64,000 nucleotides of DNA from Tamlana carrageenivorans (GTDB lineage Bacteria; Bacteroidota; Bacteroidia; Flavobacteriales; Flavobacteriaceae). The first letter of the stretch is position 1, and the number at the start of each line of letters is the position of its first letter. Shown piece by piece: positions 36,093 to 45,121 of this stretch. The position numbers and the translations under genes were made by a program. The DNA lies in NCBI RefSeq assembly GCF_002893765.1, contig NZ_CP025938.1, positions 2,046,001-2,110,000 of the forward strand, written 5' to 3'. The notes under the pieces are model-generated. The model was given only the letters and a program-made list of their open reading frames with translations, made no database searches and was not told where the DNA came from.

Positions 36093-36419
36093 ATTTAAGT
36101 TAGATATTAAAAGTTAAAAGTTAAAAGTTGAAAGTTTGGACTTTGCTTTTCTTTATTATATTGTTGAATTAACAAACCCGAAGTCGATGGCTTCGGGTTT
36201 GTTGTTTTATAGACATGCTACTTGCATTAAGGATAGCAGTGGAAATCCTTTTTTATAATCAGTAAACAGCAGCTCGAGCTTACAGCTAAAACCAAAAACC
36301 AAAAACCACCAACCAATAACCAAATAAAAAAGATTGTAACGAATAGCCTGACCCTTGTGGTAACCTGCTTGCCGGCAGGCAGGCGCCCAAAAAACATTCA
36401 AGAAATTTAAATATGGAAT
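36093..36419. repeat. Repeat-rich intergenic region after leuS
   Basis: The 327-bp gap between leuS and IS copy 3 holds, in order, AAAAGTTAAAAGTT tandem words (36108-36136), the leuS terminator, ACCAAAAACCAAAAACC-type words (36287-36325) and a TGCCGGCAGGCAGGC palindrome (36368-36385). No gene is convincing here; an open frame at 36207-36452 on the minus strand is made of these repeats. Confidence 0.6.
36171..36209 (+). terminator. Terminator after leuS
   Basis: AACAAACCCGAAG pairs perfectly with CTTCGGGTTTGTT around a 7-base loop, followed by a T-rich tract. Confidence 0.85.
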
Positions 36420-37756
36420 CAATCCTGTCCTAAACATTTTTGATCTAATCAAAAGTCAACGATTTTACTGGTAATTAGCCATGTTTTTTATCTTTTTCAA
36501 AAAAGAACCCCTTGTGTATAATTTTGTTTGGGGGGAAGCTGCTCGTTAAAAGGGCTATCAATCCATTTTTGCAAATCCACTTTGACAAAAAGGTTAAGTC
36601 TTATAAAAGCTACTAAATTGGACAAGTACCAATTATATTTTGGATTTGCTTTTAAGGCTTTTAGGATGAGTATAGTAATAAGAGCCGTCCATATTTGTAT
36701 CATTACGGCATTTTCAGAAGTTCCTATAAACGATTTAATATGTAGCTGTTGTTTGATGTCTCTAAAGAATATCTCAATATCCCATCTAGCTTTGTAGAGT
36801 TGGCTAATTGTGTTTGCTGTCCAAGACATTTGGTTGGTAATAAGTTCTATTTCCTGGTTATTTTTATCGTCCCATACAGCTATTCTACGTAGCTTCTTTG
36901 GGTATTTTGTTTTTGATTTAGCCCCTGTTAGCTCAATGATTTCATCTTTTAAAACATGATGATGTCTATTTTCTGGCAATTCTTTTTCTTTAATACTCTT
37001 AAATTGGATGTTTTCTTTGTGCCTAATTACAAAAAACACTTGGTTGCTGTCCCAAACGTTAAGTAACGAAAAATCATTATAAAATCGATCTGCGACAATA
37101 ACCGAACGGCTAATCAAAGGAATATCGTAAGCTCCTTTATTATCTGCTGTTTTACCATCGCTAATATTTACATAGTGCGGTAAATTACCATCATAATCAA
37201 GCAAGGTGTGCATTTTTACAGCTCCTTTGTGGGTTTTGTATTTTGCCCAATCAAAGAGACTTAAACATAGACTTATCGTTGTAGAATCTAATAGAAATAT
37301 CTTGGATTTAATTTTGAATTTAACACGTTTTAAGTGAGGGTGCTGTCCAAAACTTTTTAAAAGAACATAGTAGTAATCTCGATAAAGCGTCCAGTATCGA
37401 TGTTTGTTTTGATAGCTTATCGTTGATTTAGAAGGTGCTTTCTGTATGCCTAAATGATTAAGGTTTCCTGTGGCAGAGCGAAGTCCATTACTTATATCTC
37501 GGACGGATTGACTTTTTGCAAATTGACAAAACAACATGGAGACTAAATGTGTCCAACTATTAAATCCTTTTTGATGTTTATCTGTTCCCTTGGCTTTTAC
37601 AAGTTTAGAAAAACTAGAACGGTCTAATTTGGAGATTATCTGAGAGAACAATGTTATATTTGTCATGGAGAAAGGTTGTTTTTTGTTGTGCAACTCAAAA
37701 ATAATATTTTGAGATACAAAATCCCTTTCTCTTTTTAAGCGTTTTGGACGCTATTG
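36420..37756 (-). mobile_element. IS4-family insertion sequence, copy 3 (diverged relative of copies 1 and 2)
   Basis: 1337 bp with ends CAATCCTGTCCTAAAC (plus-strand left side) and the complement of CAATAGCGTCCAAAACG, flanked by an exact 9-bp duplication ATATGGAAT (36411-36419 and 37757-37765). Same organisation as copies 1 and 2 but clearly diverged in sequence and inverted. Lies between leuS and ald, upstream of the ald promoter. Confidence 0.92.
36497..37666 (-). CDS. IS4-family transposase, diverged copy
   Basis: A 389-residue transposase with the same DUF4372 and DDE layout as the other copies, including YKARWDIEIFFRDIK. Many substitutions separate it from copies 1/2, so it came from a sister element rather than a recent local jump. 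The start at ATG 37666 (MTNITLFSQ) aligns with the other copies; an upstream TTG at 37693 would lie in the leader hairpin region and is less likely. Confidence 0.93.
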   Translation of the reverse strand: MTNITLFSQIISKLDRSSFSKLVKAKGTDKHQKGFNSWTHLVSMLFCQFAKSQSVRDISNGLRSATGNLNHLGIQKAPSKSTISYQNKHRYWTLYRDYYYVLLKSFGQHPHLKRVKFKIKSKIFLLDSTTISLCLSLFDWAKYKTHKGAVKMHTLLDYDGNLPHYVNISDGKTADNKGAYDIPLISRSVIVADRFYNDFSLLNVWDSNQVFFVIRHKENIQFKSIKEKELPENRHHHVLKDEIIELTGAKSKTKYPKKLRRIAVWDDKNNQEIELITNQMSWTANTISQLYKARWDIEIFFRDIKQQLHIKSFIGTSENAVMIQIWTALITILILKALKANPKYNWYLSNLVAFIRLNLFVKVDLQKWIDSPFNEQLPPKQNYTQGVLF

Positions 37757-37882
37757 ATATGGAATGTGTAATAAAATCCTAGTAAATTAATATATATTAT
37801 GCAATTCTTAATAAAAAGTTAAAAGTGTTATAGAAAATATAATAAAAAATGGGTTTTAAAACTTTTTTTAAATCATTTAATT

Positions 37883-37890
37883 TAGCTTTG
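37883..37890 (+). promoter_or_regulatory. -7 promoter box for ald
   Basis: TAGCTTTG, exact TAnnTTTG, 44 bp before the ald start. IS copy 3 ends about 125 bp upstream, leaving the box intact. Confidence 0.5.
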
Positions 37891-37933
37891 TTGCGTCCGT
37901 TATCAAAAATTAAAATTTTAAAATAAATCGCTT

Positions 37934-39028
37934 ATGAAAATTGGTGTTCCTATTGAAATAAAAAACAACGAGAATAGAGTGGGTATGACGCCTTCTGGGG
38001 TGTTTGAATTAACTAAAAGAGATCATGAAGTTTTCGTTCAGAAAAATGCTGGTTTTAACAGTGGTTTTTTAGATGAAGATTATATAGAGACTGGAGCTAA
38101 AATTCTTGATACAATTGAAGAGATTTATGCTATTGCAGAAATGATCGTTAAGGTTAAAGAGCCTATCGAGCCAGAGTACAAATTAATTCAGCCAAACCAA
38201 GTAGTATTTACTTATTTTCACTTTGCATCGAGCGAGGCTTTAACAAACGCCATGATTGAAAGCAAATCTATTTGTATTGCTTACGAAACTGTTGAAGATG
38301 CCGATGGTACCCTGCCATTGTTAATCCCAATGTCGGAAGTAGCAGGTAGAATGTCTATTCAACAAGGTGCAAAATATTTAGAGAAACCAATTAAAGGTCG
38401 TGGTATTTTATTAGGTGGTGTTCCTGGGGTGCCTCCTGCAAAAGTACTTATTTTAGGTGCTGGTATTGTAGGATATCAAGCGGCTAAAATGGCAGCTGGT
38501 TTAGGAGCTCACGTGGTAATCATGGATATAAACATGAAAGCGCTACGTTATGTAAGTGATTCGATGCCAAATAATGTTATTAGTGAGTTTTCTAGTGAAT
38601 ATAATATTAGAAAACATATTAAAGATGCCGATTTAATCGTTGGTGGTGTATTAATTAAAGGAGCCAAAGCACCTAAATTAATTACAAGAGATATGCTTAA
38701 AGAGATGCAGCCAGGTACCGTAATGGTTGACGTTGCTGTAGATCAAGGTGGTTGTTTTGAAACAACAAAACCAACAACACACCAAGACCCAACTTATATT
38801 ATAGATGAGGTTGTACACTATACTGTAGCAAATATGCCAGGTGCTGTACCTTACACATCTACAATGGCTTTAACCAATGTTACGTTACCTTACGTAGTTA
38901 AATTAGCGAACGAAGGTTGGGAAAAGGCTTGCGAGAATAACGCGCCATTAGAAAAAGGATTAAATATTGTTAAAGGAGAAATCGTTTATAAAGAGATTGC
39001 TGAAGCTTTCGATATGGAAATGGCTTAA
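37934..39028 (+). CDS. ald: Alanine dehydrogenase
   Basis: A 364-residue NAD-dependent enzyme interconverting alanine with pyruvate and ammonia. Family motifs: KIGVPIEIKNNENRVGMTP at the N-terminus, the substrate Lys/His region VFTYFHFASS, and the NAD motif LGAGIVGYQAAKMAAGLGA near residue 173; VDVAVDQGGCFETT follows. Length is typical. It is monocistronic, with its own promoter and terminator. Confidence 0.95.
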   Translation: MKIGVPIEIKNNENRVGMTPSGVFELTKRDHEVFVQKNAGFNSGFLDEDYIETGAKILDTIEEIYAIAEMIVKVKEPIEPEYKLIQPNQVVFTYFHFASSEALTNAMIESKSICIAYETVEDADGTLPLLIPMSEVAGRMSIQQGAKYLEKPIKGRGILLGGVPGVPPAKVLILGAGIVGYQAAKMAAGLGAHVVIMDINMKALRYVSDSMPNNVISEFSSEYNIRKHIKDADLIVGGVLIKGAKAPKLITRDMLKEMQPGTVMVDVAVDQGGCFETTKPTTHQDPTYIIDEVVHYTVANMPGAVPYTSTMALTNVTLPYVVKLANEGWEKACENNAPLEKGLNIVKGEIVYKEIAEAFDMEMA

Positions 39029-39050
39029 GTTATTTAAATTTCAATAAATC

Positions 39051-39092
39051 AAACGTCTAGTACTTGTTTTAAAAGTCTAGACGTTTTTTTTG
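39051..39092 (+). terminator. Terminator after ald
   Basis: AAACGTCTAG pairs with CTAGACGTTT, followed by eight or nine T residues. Confidence 0.85.
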
Positions 39093-39199
39093 TTTATAAT
39101 CTTAAGTTAAACTGAAAAAGTCTGACAAATTTTCATAATATCTTTATGGCGTTATTTTTGCTATATTTACTATAGAAATTAAAACTTAAAAAAGAAATC

Positions 39200-39895
39200 A
39201 TGTTAGGATATTATATAATTATTGGGGCCATTGCTTTAGTAAGCTGGTTGGTGAGTAACAAGCTTAAAAGTAAGTTTGAAAAGTACTCTAAAATACATTT
39301 ACGCAACGGTATGAGTGGTGCCGAAATAGCACAAAAAATGCTTGCTGACAATGGTATTTACGATGTAGAAGTTATTTCTACACCAGGACGATTAACAGAC
39401 CATTATAACCCGAAAAATAAAACGGTTAATTTAAGTGAGTCCGTATACAATCAACGAAATGCAGCTGCGGCGGCCGTTGCTGCTCACGAATGTGGGCATG
39501 CGGTGCAACATGCTCAGGCCTACAATTGGTTACAAATGCGTTCGGCTTTAGTGCCTATTGTGAGTGTAACTTCTGGTATGTCGCAGTGGCTTATTATTGG
39601 TGGACTTGTACTAGGTGGAGCCGCTGGTGTTGGATTAGGCTGGTGGGTTGCCGTTTTAGGTGTGGTTTTTATGGGCTTTGCAACCTTGTTTAGCTTTATC
39701 ACTTTACCTGTAGAATACGATGCGAGTAACCGTGCTTTAGCTTGGTTAAAAAACAGACATATGTTGGCTCCAGAAGAATATGCTGGTGCCGAAGATTCTC
39801 TAAAATGGGCGGCTAGAACCTATTTAGTAGCTGCTATTGGTGCCTTAGCAAACTTGCTTTATTGGGCGCTTCAGCTTTTTGGAGGAAGAGATTAA
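39200..39895 (+). CDS. Neutral zinc metallopeptidase (YugP family)
   Basis: A 231-residue membrane peptidase with the zinc motif HECGH at 96-100 in AAHECGHAVQHAQ. One membrane segment lies at the N-terminus and three follow the active site. The family (PF04298) is broad and its substrates are unknown. Confidence 0.9.
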   Translation: MLGYYIIIGAIALVSWLVSNKLKSKFEKYSKIHLRNGMSGAEIAQKMLADNGIYDVEVISTPGRLTDHYNPKNKTVNLSESVYNQRNAAAAAVAAHECGHAVQHAQAYNWLQMRSALVPIVSVTSGMSQWLIIGGLVLGGAAGVGLGWWVAVLGVVFMGFATLFSFITLPVEYDASNRALAWLKNRHMLAPEEYAGAEDSLKWAARTYLVAAIGALANLLYWALQLFGGRD

Positions 39896-39920
39896 AATAC
39901 ACAAATACAAAACATACATT

Positions 39921-39952
39921 AAAAGCTCTGAACATTTTCAGGGCTTTTTTGT
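39921..39952 (+). terminator. Terminator after the zinc peptidase gene
   Basis: AAAGCTCTGAA pairs with TTCAGGGCTTT (one G-U) and is followed by T residues. Confidence 0.75.
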
Positions 39953-39977
39953 TACTTTATGCCCAATTTGTTACCAC

Positions 39978-41750
39978 ATGAAACAGCCTTTAGATTATTA
40001 TAAAAAACACTTAGAAATTTATCAAACCGAGGTTAAACGCCTTTTTAAACAAATGGCAAGCATTAGTTTGCTACGTTTATTGGTTTTTGTTCTTACTGGT
40101 TTTGGTGTTTATATGTTCATGGAACAATGGAAAATAGGCATAGCTATTGCTGTTTTAGGGATTGCCATATTCATCTATTTGCTGTCTAGATACACCGATG
40201 TAAAACATACCCGCGCGTTTAATAAAGCATTGGTTGCTATTAATGAAGATGAAATTAAAATCGCGTCGGGCAATTTTCATGATCGGGATCAAGGACTTCA
40301 GTTTCAATACCCCAAGCATTTTTACAGCTTAGATATCGATTTATTTGGTCGCGGTTCTTTTTATCAATTTATGAATAGAACCACAAGTCTGGAAGGGGCT
40401 AAAACACTTGCTGAGGCTTTAAAAGCGAATGATGTCTCAAATATTGAAGGGCGACAAGCAGCAATTAAAGAACTTTCGGAAAAGGCTAAATTCCGACAGT
40501 TTTATTCGGCAACTTCAAATTTGGTTCAGGTTGAAACACCAGCGAAATCTATTTTAGATTGGCTGAAAAACCATCAATTGTTTCTCAGTAAAACCATGTA
40601 TTGGGTAGGGGTTGTTTTTGGAATGATCTCGCTTTTAATTCTCGTGCTTACTTTTTTTGATGCGATTACCAATAAAGCAATAATTGGCTACTGGATGTTT
40701 GTAGGCTTGGGGGTTTCAAGTATTTACTTAAAAAAAGTAAATGTGTTGGCTTCAAACAGCGATAAGGTTCGCGATACGTTTAGGCAGTATGCGACCTTAT
40801 TGGATTTAATTGAAAAGGAAACCTTTACGTCTGTATTGTTGGAAGAAAAACAAAAAATGATTCAATTTGAAGATGAAAAAGCTTCGACTATTTTCAGGTC
40901 TTTTTCAAAATCATTGGATGCTTTAGATAACCGAAACAACCTTATAGGTGCTATTTTTGGCAACGGTTTATTTCTAACCGATATTAAAAACTCTTATAAG
41001 GTAGAGCAGTGGATGGCACAATACGGTGAAAAAGTAGTCGATTGGTTTGAGGTGGTTGCCTTTTTTGATGCTTATAACAGTTTTGGTACATATGCGTTTA
41101 ATCATGCTGAATTTGTGTTTCCAGAAATTGTTAAAAACGGACCTGTTATAAAAGCCGAAGGATTAGGGCACCCGTTATTGAATAAAGCTAAACGCGTAGA
41201 CAGCGATGTCATCATAGAAAACGAAGAATTCTTTATTGTTACTGGAGCAAACATGGCAGGCAAAAGTACTTTTTTACGAACCGTGTCATTGCACATTGTT
41301 ATGGCAAATGCAGGATTACCAATTTGCGCCAAAAAGAGTCAATATGCACCTGTAAAACTCATTACGAGTATGCGTACCACAGATTCTTTAGCAGACGAAA
41401 GCTCATATTTCTTTTCAGAATTAACACGATTAAAATTCATAGTCGATGCCATTCAACAAGAACCGTATTTTATCATTCTCGATGAAATTTTAAAAGGCAC
41501 GAACAGCACCGATAAAGCCATTGGCTCGAAAAAATTTGTTGAAAAACTCGTGGCTTCAAACGCAACAGGCATTATAGCAACACACGATTTAAGTTTGTGT
41601 GAGATGGAAAAGGAACTTAAAGAGGTTAAAAACTACTATTTTGATGCCGAGATTATCCATGATGAATTGTATTTTGACTATACGCTAAAACATGGTGTTT
41701 GTAAAAACATGAATGCGTCTTTCCTCTTAAAGAAAATGGAAATCGTTTAG
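39978..41750 (+). CDS. Membrane-anchored MutS-like ATPase
   Basis: A 590-residue protein with the C-terminal ATPase of the MutS family: Walker A GANMAGKSTFLRT near residue 425, RTTDSLADESSYFFSEL and ILDEILKGTNSTDK (Walker B and signature), then ATHDLSL. It lacks the mismatch-recognition domains; instead two pairs of hydrophobic segments lie in the N-terminal half, so it is probably membrane-bound. It is not canonical mismatch repair MutS. The start at ATG 39978 avoids the terminator that the longer frame from 39879 would cover. Confidence 0.87.
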   Translation: MKQPLDYYKKHLEIYQTEVKRLFKQMASISLLRLLVFVLTGFGVYMFMEQWKIGIAIAVLGIAIFIYLLSRYTDVKHTRAFNKALVAINEDEIKIASGNFHDRDQGLQFQYPKHFYSLDIDLFGRGSFYQFMNRTTSLEGAKTLAEALKANDVSNIEGRQAAIKELSEKAKFRQFYSATSNLVQVETPAKSILDWLKNHQLFLSKTMYWVGVVFGMISLLILVLTFFDAITNKAIIGYWMFVGLGVSSIYLKKVNVLASNSDKVRDTFRQYATLLDLIEKETFTSVLLEEKQKMIQFEDEKASTIFRSFSKSLDALDNRNNLIGAIFGNGLFLTDIKNSYKVEQWMAQYGEKVVDWFEVVAFFDAYNSFGTYAFNHAEFVFPEIVKNGPVIKAEGLGHPLLNKAKRVDSDVIIENEEFFIVTGANMAGKSTFLRTVSLHIVMANAGLPICAKKSQYAPVKLITSMRTTDSLADESSYFFSELTRLKFIVDAIQQEPYFIILDEILKGTNSTDKAIGSKKFVEKLVASNATGIIATHDLSLCEMEKELKEVKNYYFDAEIIHDELYFDYTLKHGVCKNMNASFLLKKMEIV

Positions 41751-41809
41751 CTGAAATTCACTTTGTATAGAAGGCAAATTTCCCAAAGGAAGTTTTTATC
41801 TTTACCATT

Positions 41810-42589
41810 ATGCAAGACCAATTTAAAGTAAGTTGGATGCAAACCGATTTGGTTTGGGAAAATCCGCAACAAAATAGAGTAGCGTTTAGCAAGCATTTTG
41901 AAAGCCTTTCAAATGATACAGATCTTGTTATTTTACCTGAAATGTTCTCCACAGGATTTACAATGCATGCTGCTGAAGTCGCCGAAACCATGGAAAGCGA
42001 AACTGTTTCGTGGTTAAAGCACATGGCTTTAACTTACAACACGGCGATTACGGGGAGTTTGGTGATTTCCGAAGATGATAACTTTTACAACCGCTTACTT
42101 TTTGTAGAGCCTTCTGGGAAAATCACGTACTACAATAAACGACACACTTTTACTTTGGTAGGTGAAGAGAAAACTTATACAGCAGGCGCAAAAAAAATTA
42201 TTGTAGATTATAAAGGCTGGAAAATTTGTCCGCTAATATGCTACGACTTACGTTTTCCGGTTTGGGCACGTAACACCGATGATTACGATCTTTTAATTTA
42301 TGTAGCCAATTGGCCAAAGCCACGAATTTTAGCCTGGGATACCTTGTTAAAAGCTCGAGCCATAGAAAACATGAGTTATTGTATAGGTGTGAATCGCGTT
42401 GGTGTAGATGGGGTCAATGCTGTGTATTCAGGACACTCTGCTGCTTATGATGTTCTCGGGAATTTAATTTCCGAACTAAGACCAAATGAAGTATCGGTAG
42501 AGACTGTTACTCTAGAAAAACGTCATATTGAAGCTTACCGCAATAAGTTCAAGTTTTTAAACGATCGGGATCGGTTTACTATACTTTAG
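41810..42589 (+). CDS. Nitrilase-family amidohydrolase, omega-amidase-like
   Basis: A 259-residue carbon-nitrogen hydrolase with the Glu-Lys-Cys triad: Glu44 in LPEMFSTGF, Lys110 in YYNKRHTF and Cys144 in LICYDLRFP. It resembles YafV/NIT2-type omega-amidases that hydrolyse alpha-ketoglutaramate. ATG 41810 follows the MutS-like gene by about 60 bp. Confidence 0.9.
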   Translation: MQDQFKVSWMQTDLVWENPQQNRVAFSKHFESLSNDTDLVILPEMFSTGFTMHAAEVAETMESETVSWLKHMALTYNTAITGSLVISEDDNFYNRLLFVEPSGKITYYNKRHTFTLVGEEKTYTAGAKKIIVDYKGWKICPLICYDLRFPVWARNTDDYDLLIYVANWPKPRILAWDTLLKARAIENMSYCIGVNRVGVDGVNAVYSGHSAAYDVLGNLISELRPNEVSVETVTLEKRHIEAYRNKFKFLNDRDRFTIL

Positions 42590-42623
42590 TTTTGTGATGC
42601 ATTGCTACCGCAATTTAGCGCTC

Positions 42624-42648
42624 CCGCCAGTTTTCAACTGGTGGTTTT
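42624..42648 (+). terminator. Terminator between nitrilase and lipoprotein genes
   Basis: CCGCCAGTT pairs with AACTGGTGG (one G-U), loop TTC, then TTTT on the plus strand. Confidence 0.7.
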
Positions 42649-42664
42649 ACACTCAATCGCGCGG

Positions 42665-44266
42665 CTATTTAAATTCCAGCGTTTCTTCAATCCCCCAGTC
42701 GGCTCGAATTTCAACATCTTTAAAATGACTTATTTTCTCAGGTTGGCGTTTTTCTAAATAGCTTCCTGTGTCGTATTTCTGGTTGCCATTGGCATCGTGT
42801 ATAACCCTAATGGCATATACAGCCGGATTAAGGTCTAAGAAATCTACAGGTTTTTGTTCGGTAACATAAGATTCGTATTTTAATTTGCCGTCTTTATCCG
42901 TAAGCTGAATAATAATTGGAAATGTTGCGTTTGCTAAAGTGAAGCGTACGTAACCATAATCGGAACTTTTTTTGGTTTTTACCGCAACATTCAGCGTGTC
43001 ATTTTTGTAATCGAAAATATCGACAAAAGCTTCAGGGAGAATTTGCATCTTATAAAGGTTATCTTCGGTTTTATCGAAATTGAAATCGTAAGTATTGGTT
43101 AGTGTGTCAAATTTAGTATCAAACGAAATAGCTATTGAATCTTTATCCATTAAAGATATTTTTGAAGCATCAAATTTTACAAATGGTGTGTTTGCTGTTA
43201 ATTGCAACGGTTCTTTTAGTCCTATGCTGTTTCCTGTAAGGATGTCTACTGTTAAGGAATCTCTTTTTTGCTCACTAATACGTACTGTGAAATCTTTTTC
43301 AAAATCATCTTTTTGGACTTTAAAAAGTAAGGAGTCGACTTTCATTCTTGGAGTGTACCAGTACATTAATGAGTCTGTTTTTGGATCTTTTGTGATGCGG
43401 TAGTTAAAATCCTCTGGTGTTTCGGATAGCATTTTTATTTTCATGCCTTTATAATCGCCTTCATAGCCAAAAACAATTTTTTCTCCAGAAATGAGCTTTG
43501 GTCTGGTGGCGTTAAAAGTAGCCTCTTCCTTAAACAGTTTTAGGGTGTATGTCGAATCGGTAGGTACATTAATAAAACTATTATGAAATGCAATTTGATC
43601 GGACTTTTGCTGAAATTTATTATCGCCATTGCCATCGTTTAAGGCTATCAATAAATATTTTCCAGGCTTCACATTTTCAATGGCAAAAGTGGTAACACTA
43701 TCTAAAGTATTGGTAATATATTTGGGTTTTTCTTTAAAAATGATCGAGTCGGTAAATGTGGAATCTACTTCATAAAGCCCTACATTAATAAAGGTTTCAG
43801 GTTTTTTCTTCATGGCATCAACAATGCTTCCTGTTACTTTTAGAGAATCGATGTAACTGCCTGTTGATAAAACATAACGGTAGTATGGGTACGGATTGCC
43901 TTCATTATTATCGGTAATACTATTGCCAAAGTTGAAGGCGTATGTGGTATTGGGGGCTAGTGTATCGTTTATTTTGATAACCACCTTTTTACTGGCACCA
44001 CCCAACGGACTTATGTCGGGTTGGTATTCCATGGGCGGTGAAATAATTAATTGCTTTTGGAGGTCCTTAATTTTGATATACTCATCGAAAGTAATTTCAA
44101 TTTCATTGCCTTCAAAATTGGTTGAATAATTTTCAGGATTAGATTTGATAATCACCGGTGGTAATTCGTCCTTAGGCCCGCCACCAGGAGTGCCTCGGTT
44201 GGCACAATTGATACATACAGAGGTGATTAAAAGGACTAGAGCAAAATTAAAAAGCGTCTTTTTCAT
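42665..44266 (-). CDS. Ig-like domain lipoprotein
   Basis: A 533-residue exported protein with a lipobox near residue 21 (VCINC) and a Gly-rich linker. The first domain is a bacterial Ig-like (Big_5) fold with PENYSTNFEGNEIEITFDEY. Repeats of ITFDE-like and SLTV-like strands continue, and a carboxypeptidase-regulatory-like segment (PGKYLLIALNDGNGDNKFQ) follows; a similar YAIRVIHDANGNQKYD lies near the C-terminus. It is likely an outer-membrane or surface lipoprotein of unknown role. It shares its strand and direction with the ComF-like gene upstream. Confidence 0.82.
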   Translation of the reverse strand: MKKTLFNFALVLLITSVCINCANRGTPGGGPKDELPPVIIKSNPENYSTNFEGNEIEITFDEYIKIKDLQKQLIISPPMEYQPDISPLGGASKKVVIKINDTLAPNTTYAFNFGNSITDNNEGNPYPYYRYVLSTGSYIDSLKVTGSIVDAMKKKPETFINVGLYEVDSTFTDSIIFKEKPKYITNTLDSVTTFAIENVKPGKYLLIALNDGNGDNKFQQKSDQIAFHNSFINVPTDSTYTLKLFKEEATFNATRPKLISGEKIVFGYEGDYKGMKIKMLSETPEDFNYRITKDPKTDSLMYWYTPRMKVDSLLFKVQKDDFEKDFTVRISEQKRDSLTVDILTGNSIGLKEPLQLTANTPFVKFDASKISLMDKDSIAISFDTKFDTLTNTYDFNFDKTEDNLYKMQILPEAFVDIFDYKNDTLNVAVKTKKSSDYGYVRFTLANATFPIIIQLTDKDGKLKYESYVTEQKPVDFLDLNPAVYAIRVIHDANGNQKYDTGSYLEKRQPEKISHFKDVEIRADWGIEETLEFK

Positions 44267-44323
44267 TAAAGAATCAAAATTTTTACAAACCTACATAATT
44301 TTAAAGATATATTAGGTAGTCTG

Positions 44324-45001
44324 TTAGGCTATAGCCATGGTAGCGATACTTATTTTTATATTATTTGCTAAATTTAAAACCGATGCACAGGATTCTAAGG
44401 TCGCGCCCGTAGTTATAAGGTCATCGACTATTAAAATGTGCTTTCCCGTTATGGGATCTGGGTTTGTTAAGGTAAATTGTTCGGTGTTATTTTGCCAACG
44501 CGCCAATCGTTTTTTGTGTACTTGCGATCTGGATGTTGTAACTTTTAGTAGAATATCATCTCTATATTCGGCATGTAAGGCTTTAGCAATCTGTTTCCCA
44601 AATTTAGCAACCTGGTTGTAGCCACGGGTTTTTAATTTATTTCGGTGAAGTGGCACCGGAATAACCAAATCGATGTCCTTATAGTCTTTAATGTCTTGTA
44701 ATTCGGCGCCCAACCAGTTTCCTAAAAAAGCACCTATTTCTTCCTGGTTTTTATATTTTAAATTATGAATGAGTTGTTGTACGTTACTTTTCTTTTCAAA
44801 CCTAAAAAGAGCGGTAGCATGTTCAATTTTCGTTCTGCCATACAGTACTTTCTTGACGCTTTCGTCGTTGGTGAAATGAAAATTGGTTACTGGTAAATCG
44901 TGACGGCAATCTAGACAAATCATTTCAACACGGTCGTTTAAAGCCTTTAAACAGGCGCAGCACACTCTAGGGAAAAATAAGTCGATTATAGCTTGAAACA
45001 T
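44324..45001 (-). CDS. ComF-family phosphoribosyltransferase-like protein
   Basis: A 225-residue protein with an N-terminal zinc finger (C14-C17 and C29-C32) and a phosphoribosyltransferase fold whose PRPP loop reads ILIVDDLITTGATL. Members assist DNA uptake in naturally competent bacteria, but many Bacteroidota copies are not tested. Upstream of the lipoprotein gene, 57 bp apart. Confidence 0.9.
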   Translation of the reverse strand: MFQAIIDLFFPRVCCACLKALNDRVEMICLDCRHDLPVTNFHFTNDESVKKVLYGRTKIEHATALFRFEKKSNVQQLIHNLKYKNQEEIGAFLGNWLGAELQDIKDYKDIDLVIPVPLHRNKLKTRGYNQVAKFGKQIAKALHAEYRDDILLKVTTSRSQVHKKRLARWQNNTEQFTLTNPDPITGKHILIVDDLITTGATLESCASVLNLANNIKISIATMAIA

Positions 45002-45109
45002 GTATGTGAAAAATCTTACTCGTAAACATAGTTAAAAAATGGCGCTTTTTAGGGTTATTTTGTTTCAAAAAATCTTTATTAAACAGGCTATTAGTTTACT
45101 GCGGTTTTT

Positions 45110-45117
45110 TATTTTTG
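45110..45117 (+). promoter_or_regulatory. -7 promoter box for glycyl-tRNA synthetase
   Basis: TATTTTTG matches TAnnTTTG and ends four bases before the ATG, which would leave little or no 5' leader. Confidence 0.4.
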
Positions 45118-45121
45118 CAGG

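Noticed and set aside
36207..36452. 81-codon open frame on the minus strand after leuS
   Set aside because: It is built from the ACCAAAAACC repeats and the GCCGGCAGGC palindrome, crosses the IS end, and gives a low-complexity protein.
37667..37693. Upstream TTG start for the copy 3 transposase
   Set aside because: It falls in the leader; the ATG at 37666 aligns with the other copies and gives the same 389-residue length.
39879..39977. Longer start of the MutS-like ATPase
   Set aside because: The region overlaps the end of the zinc peptidase gene and its terminator hairpin.
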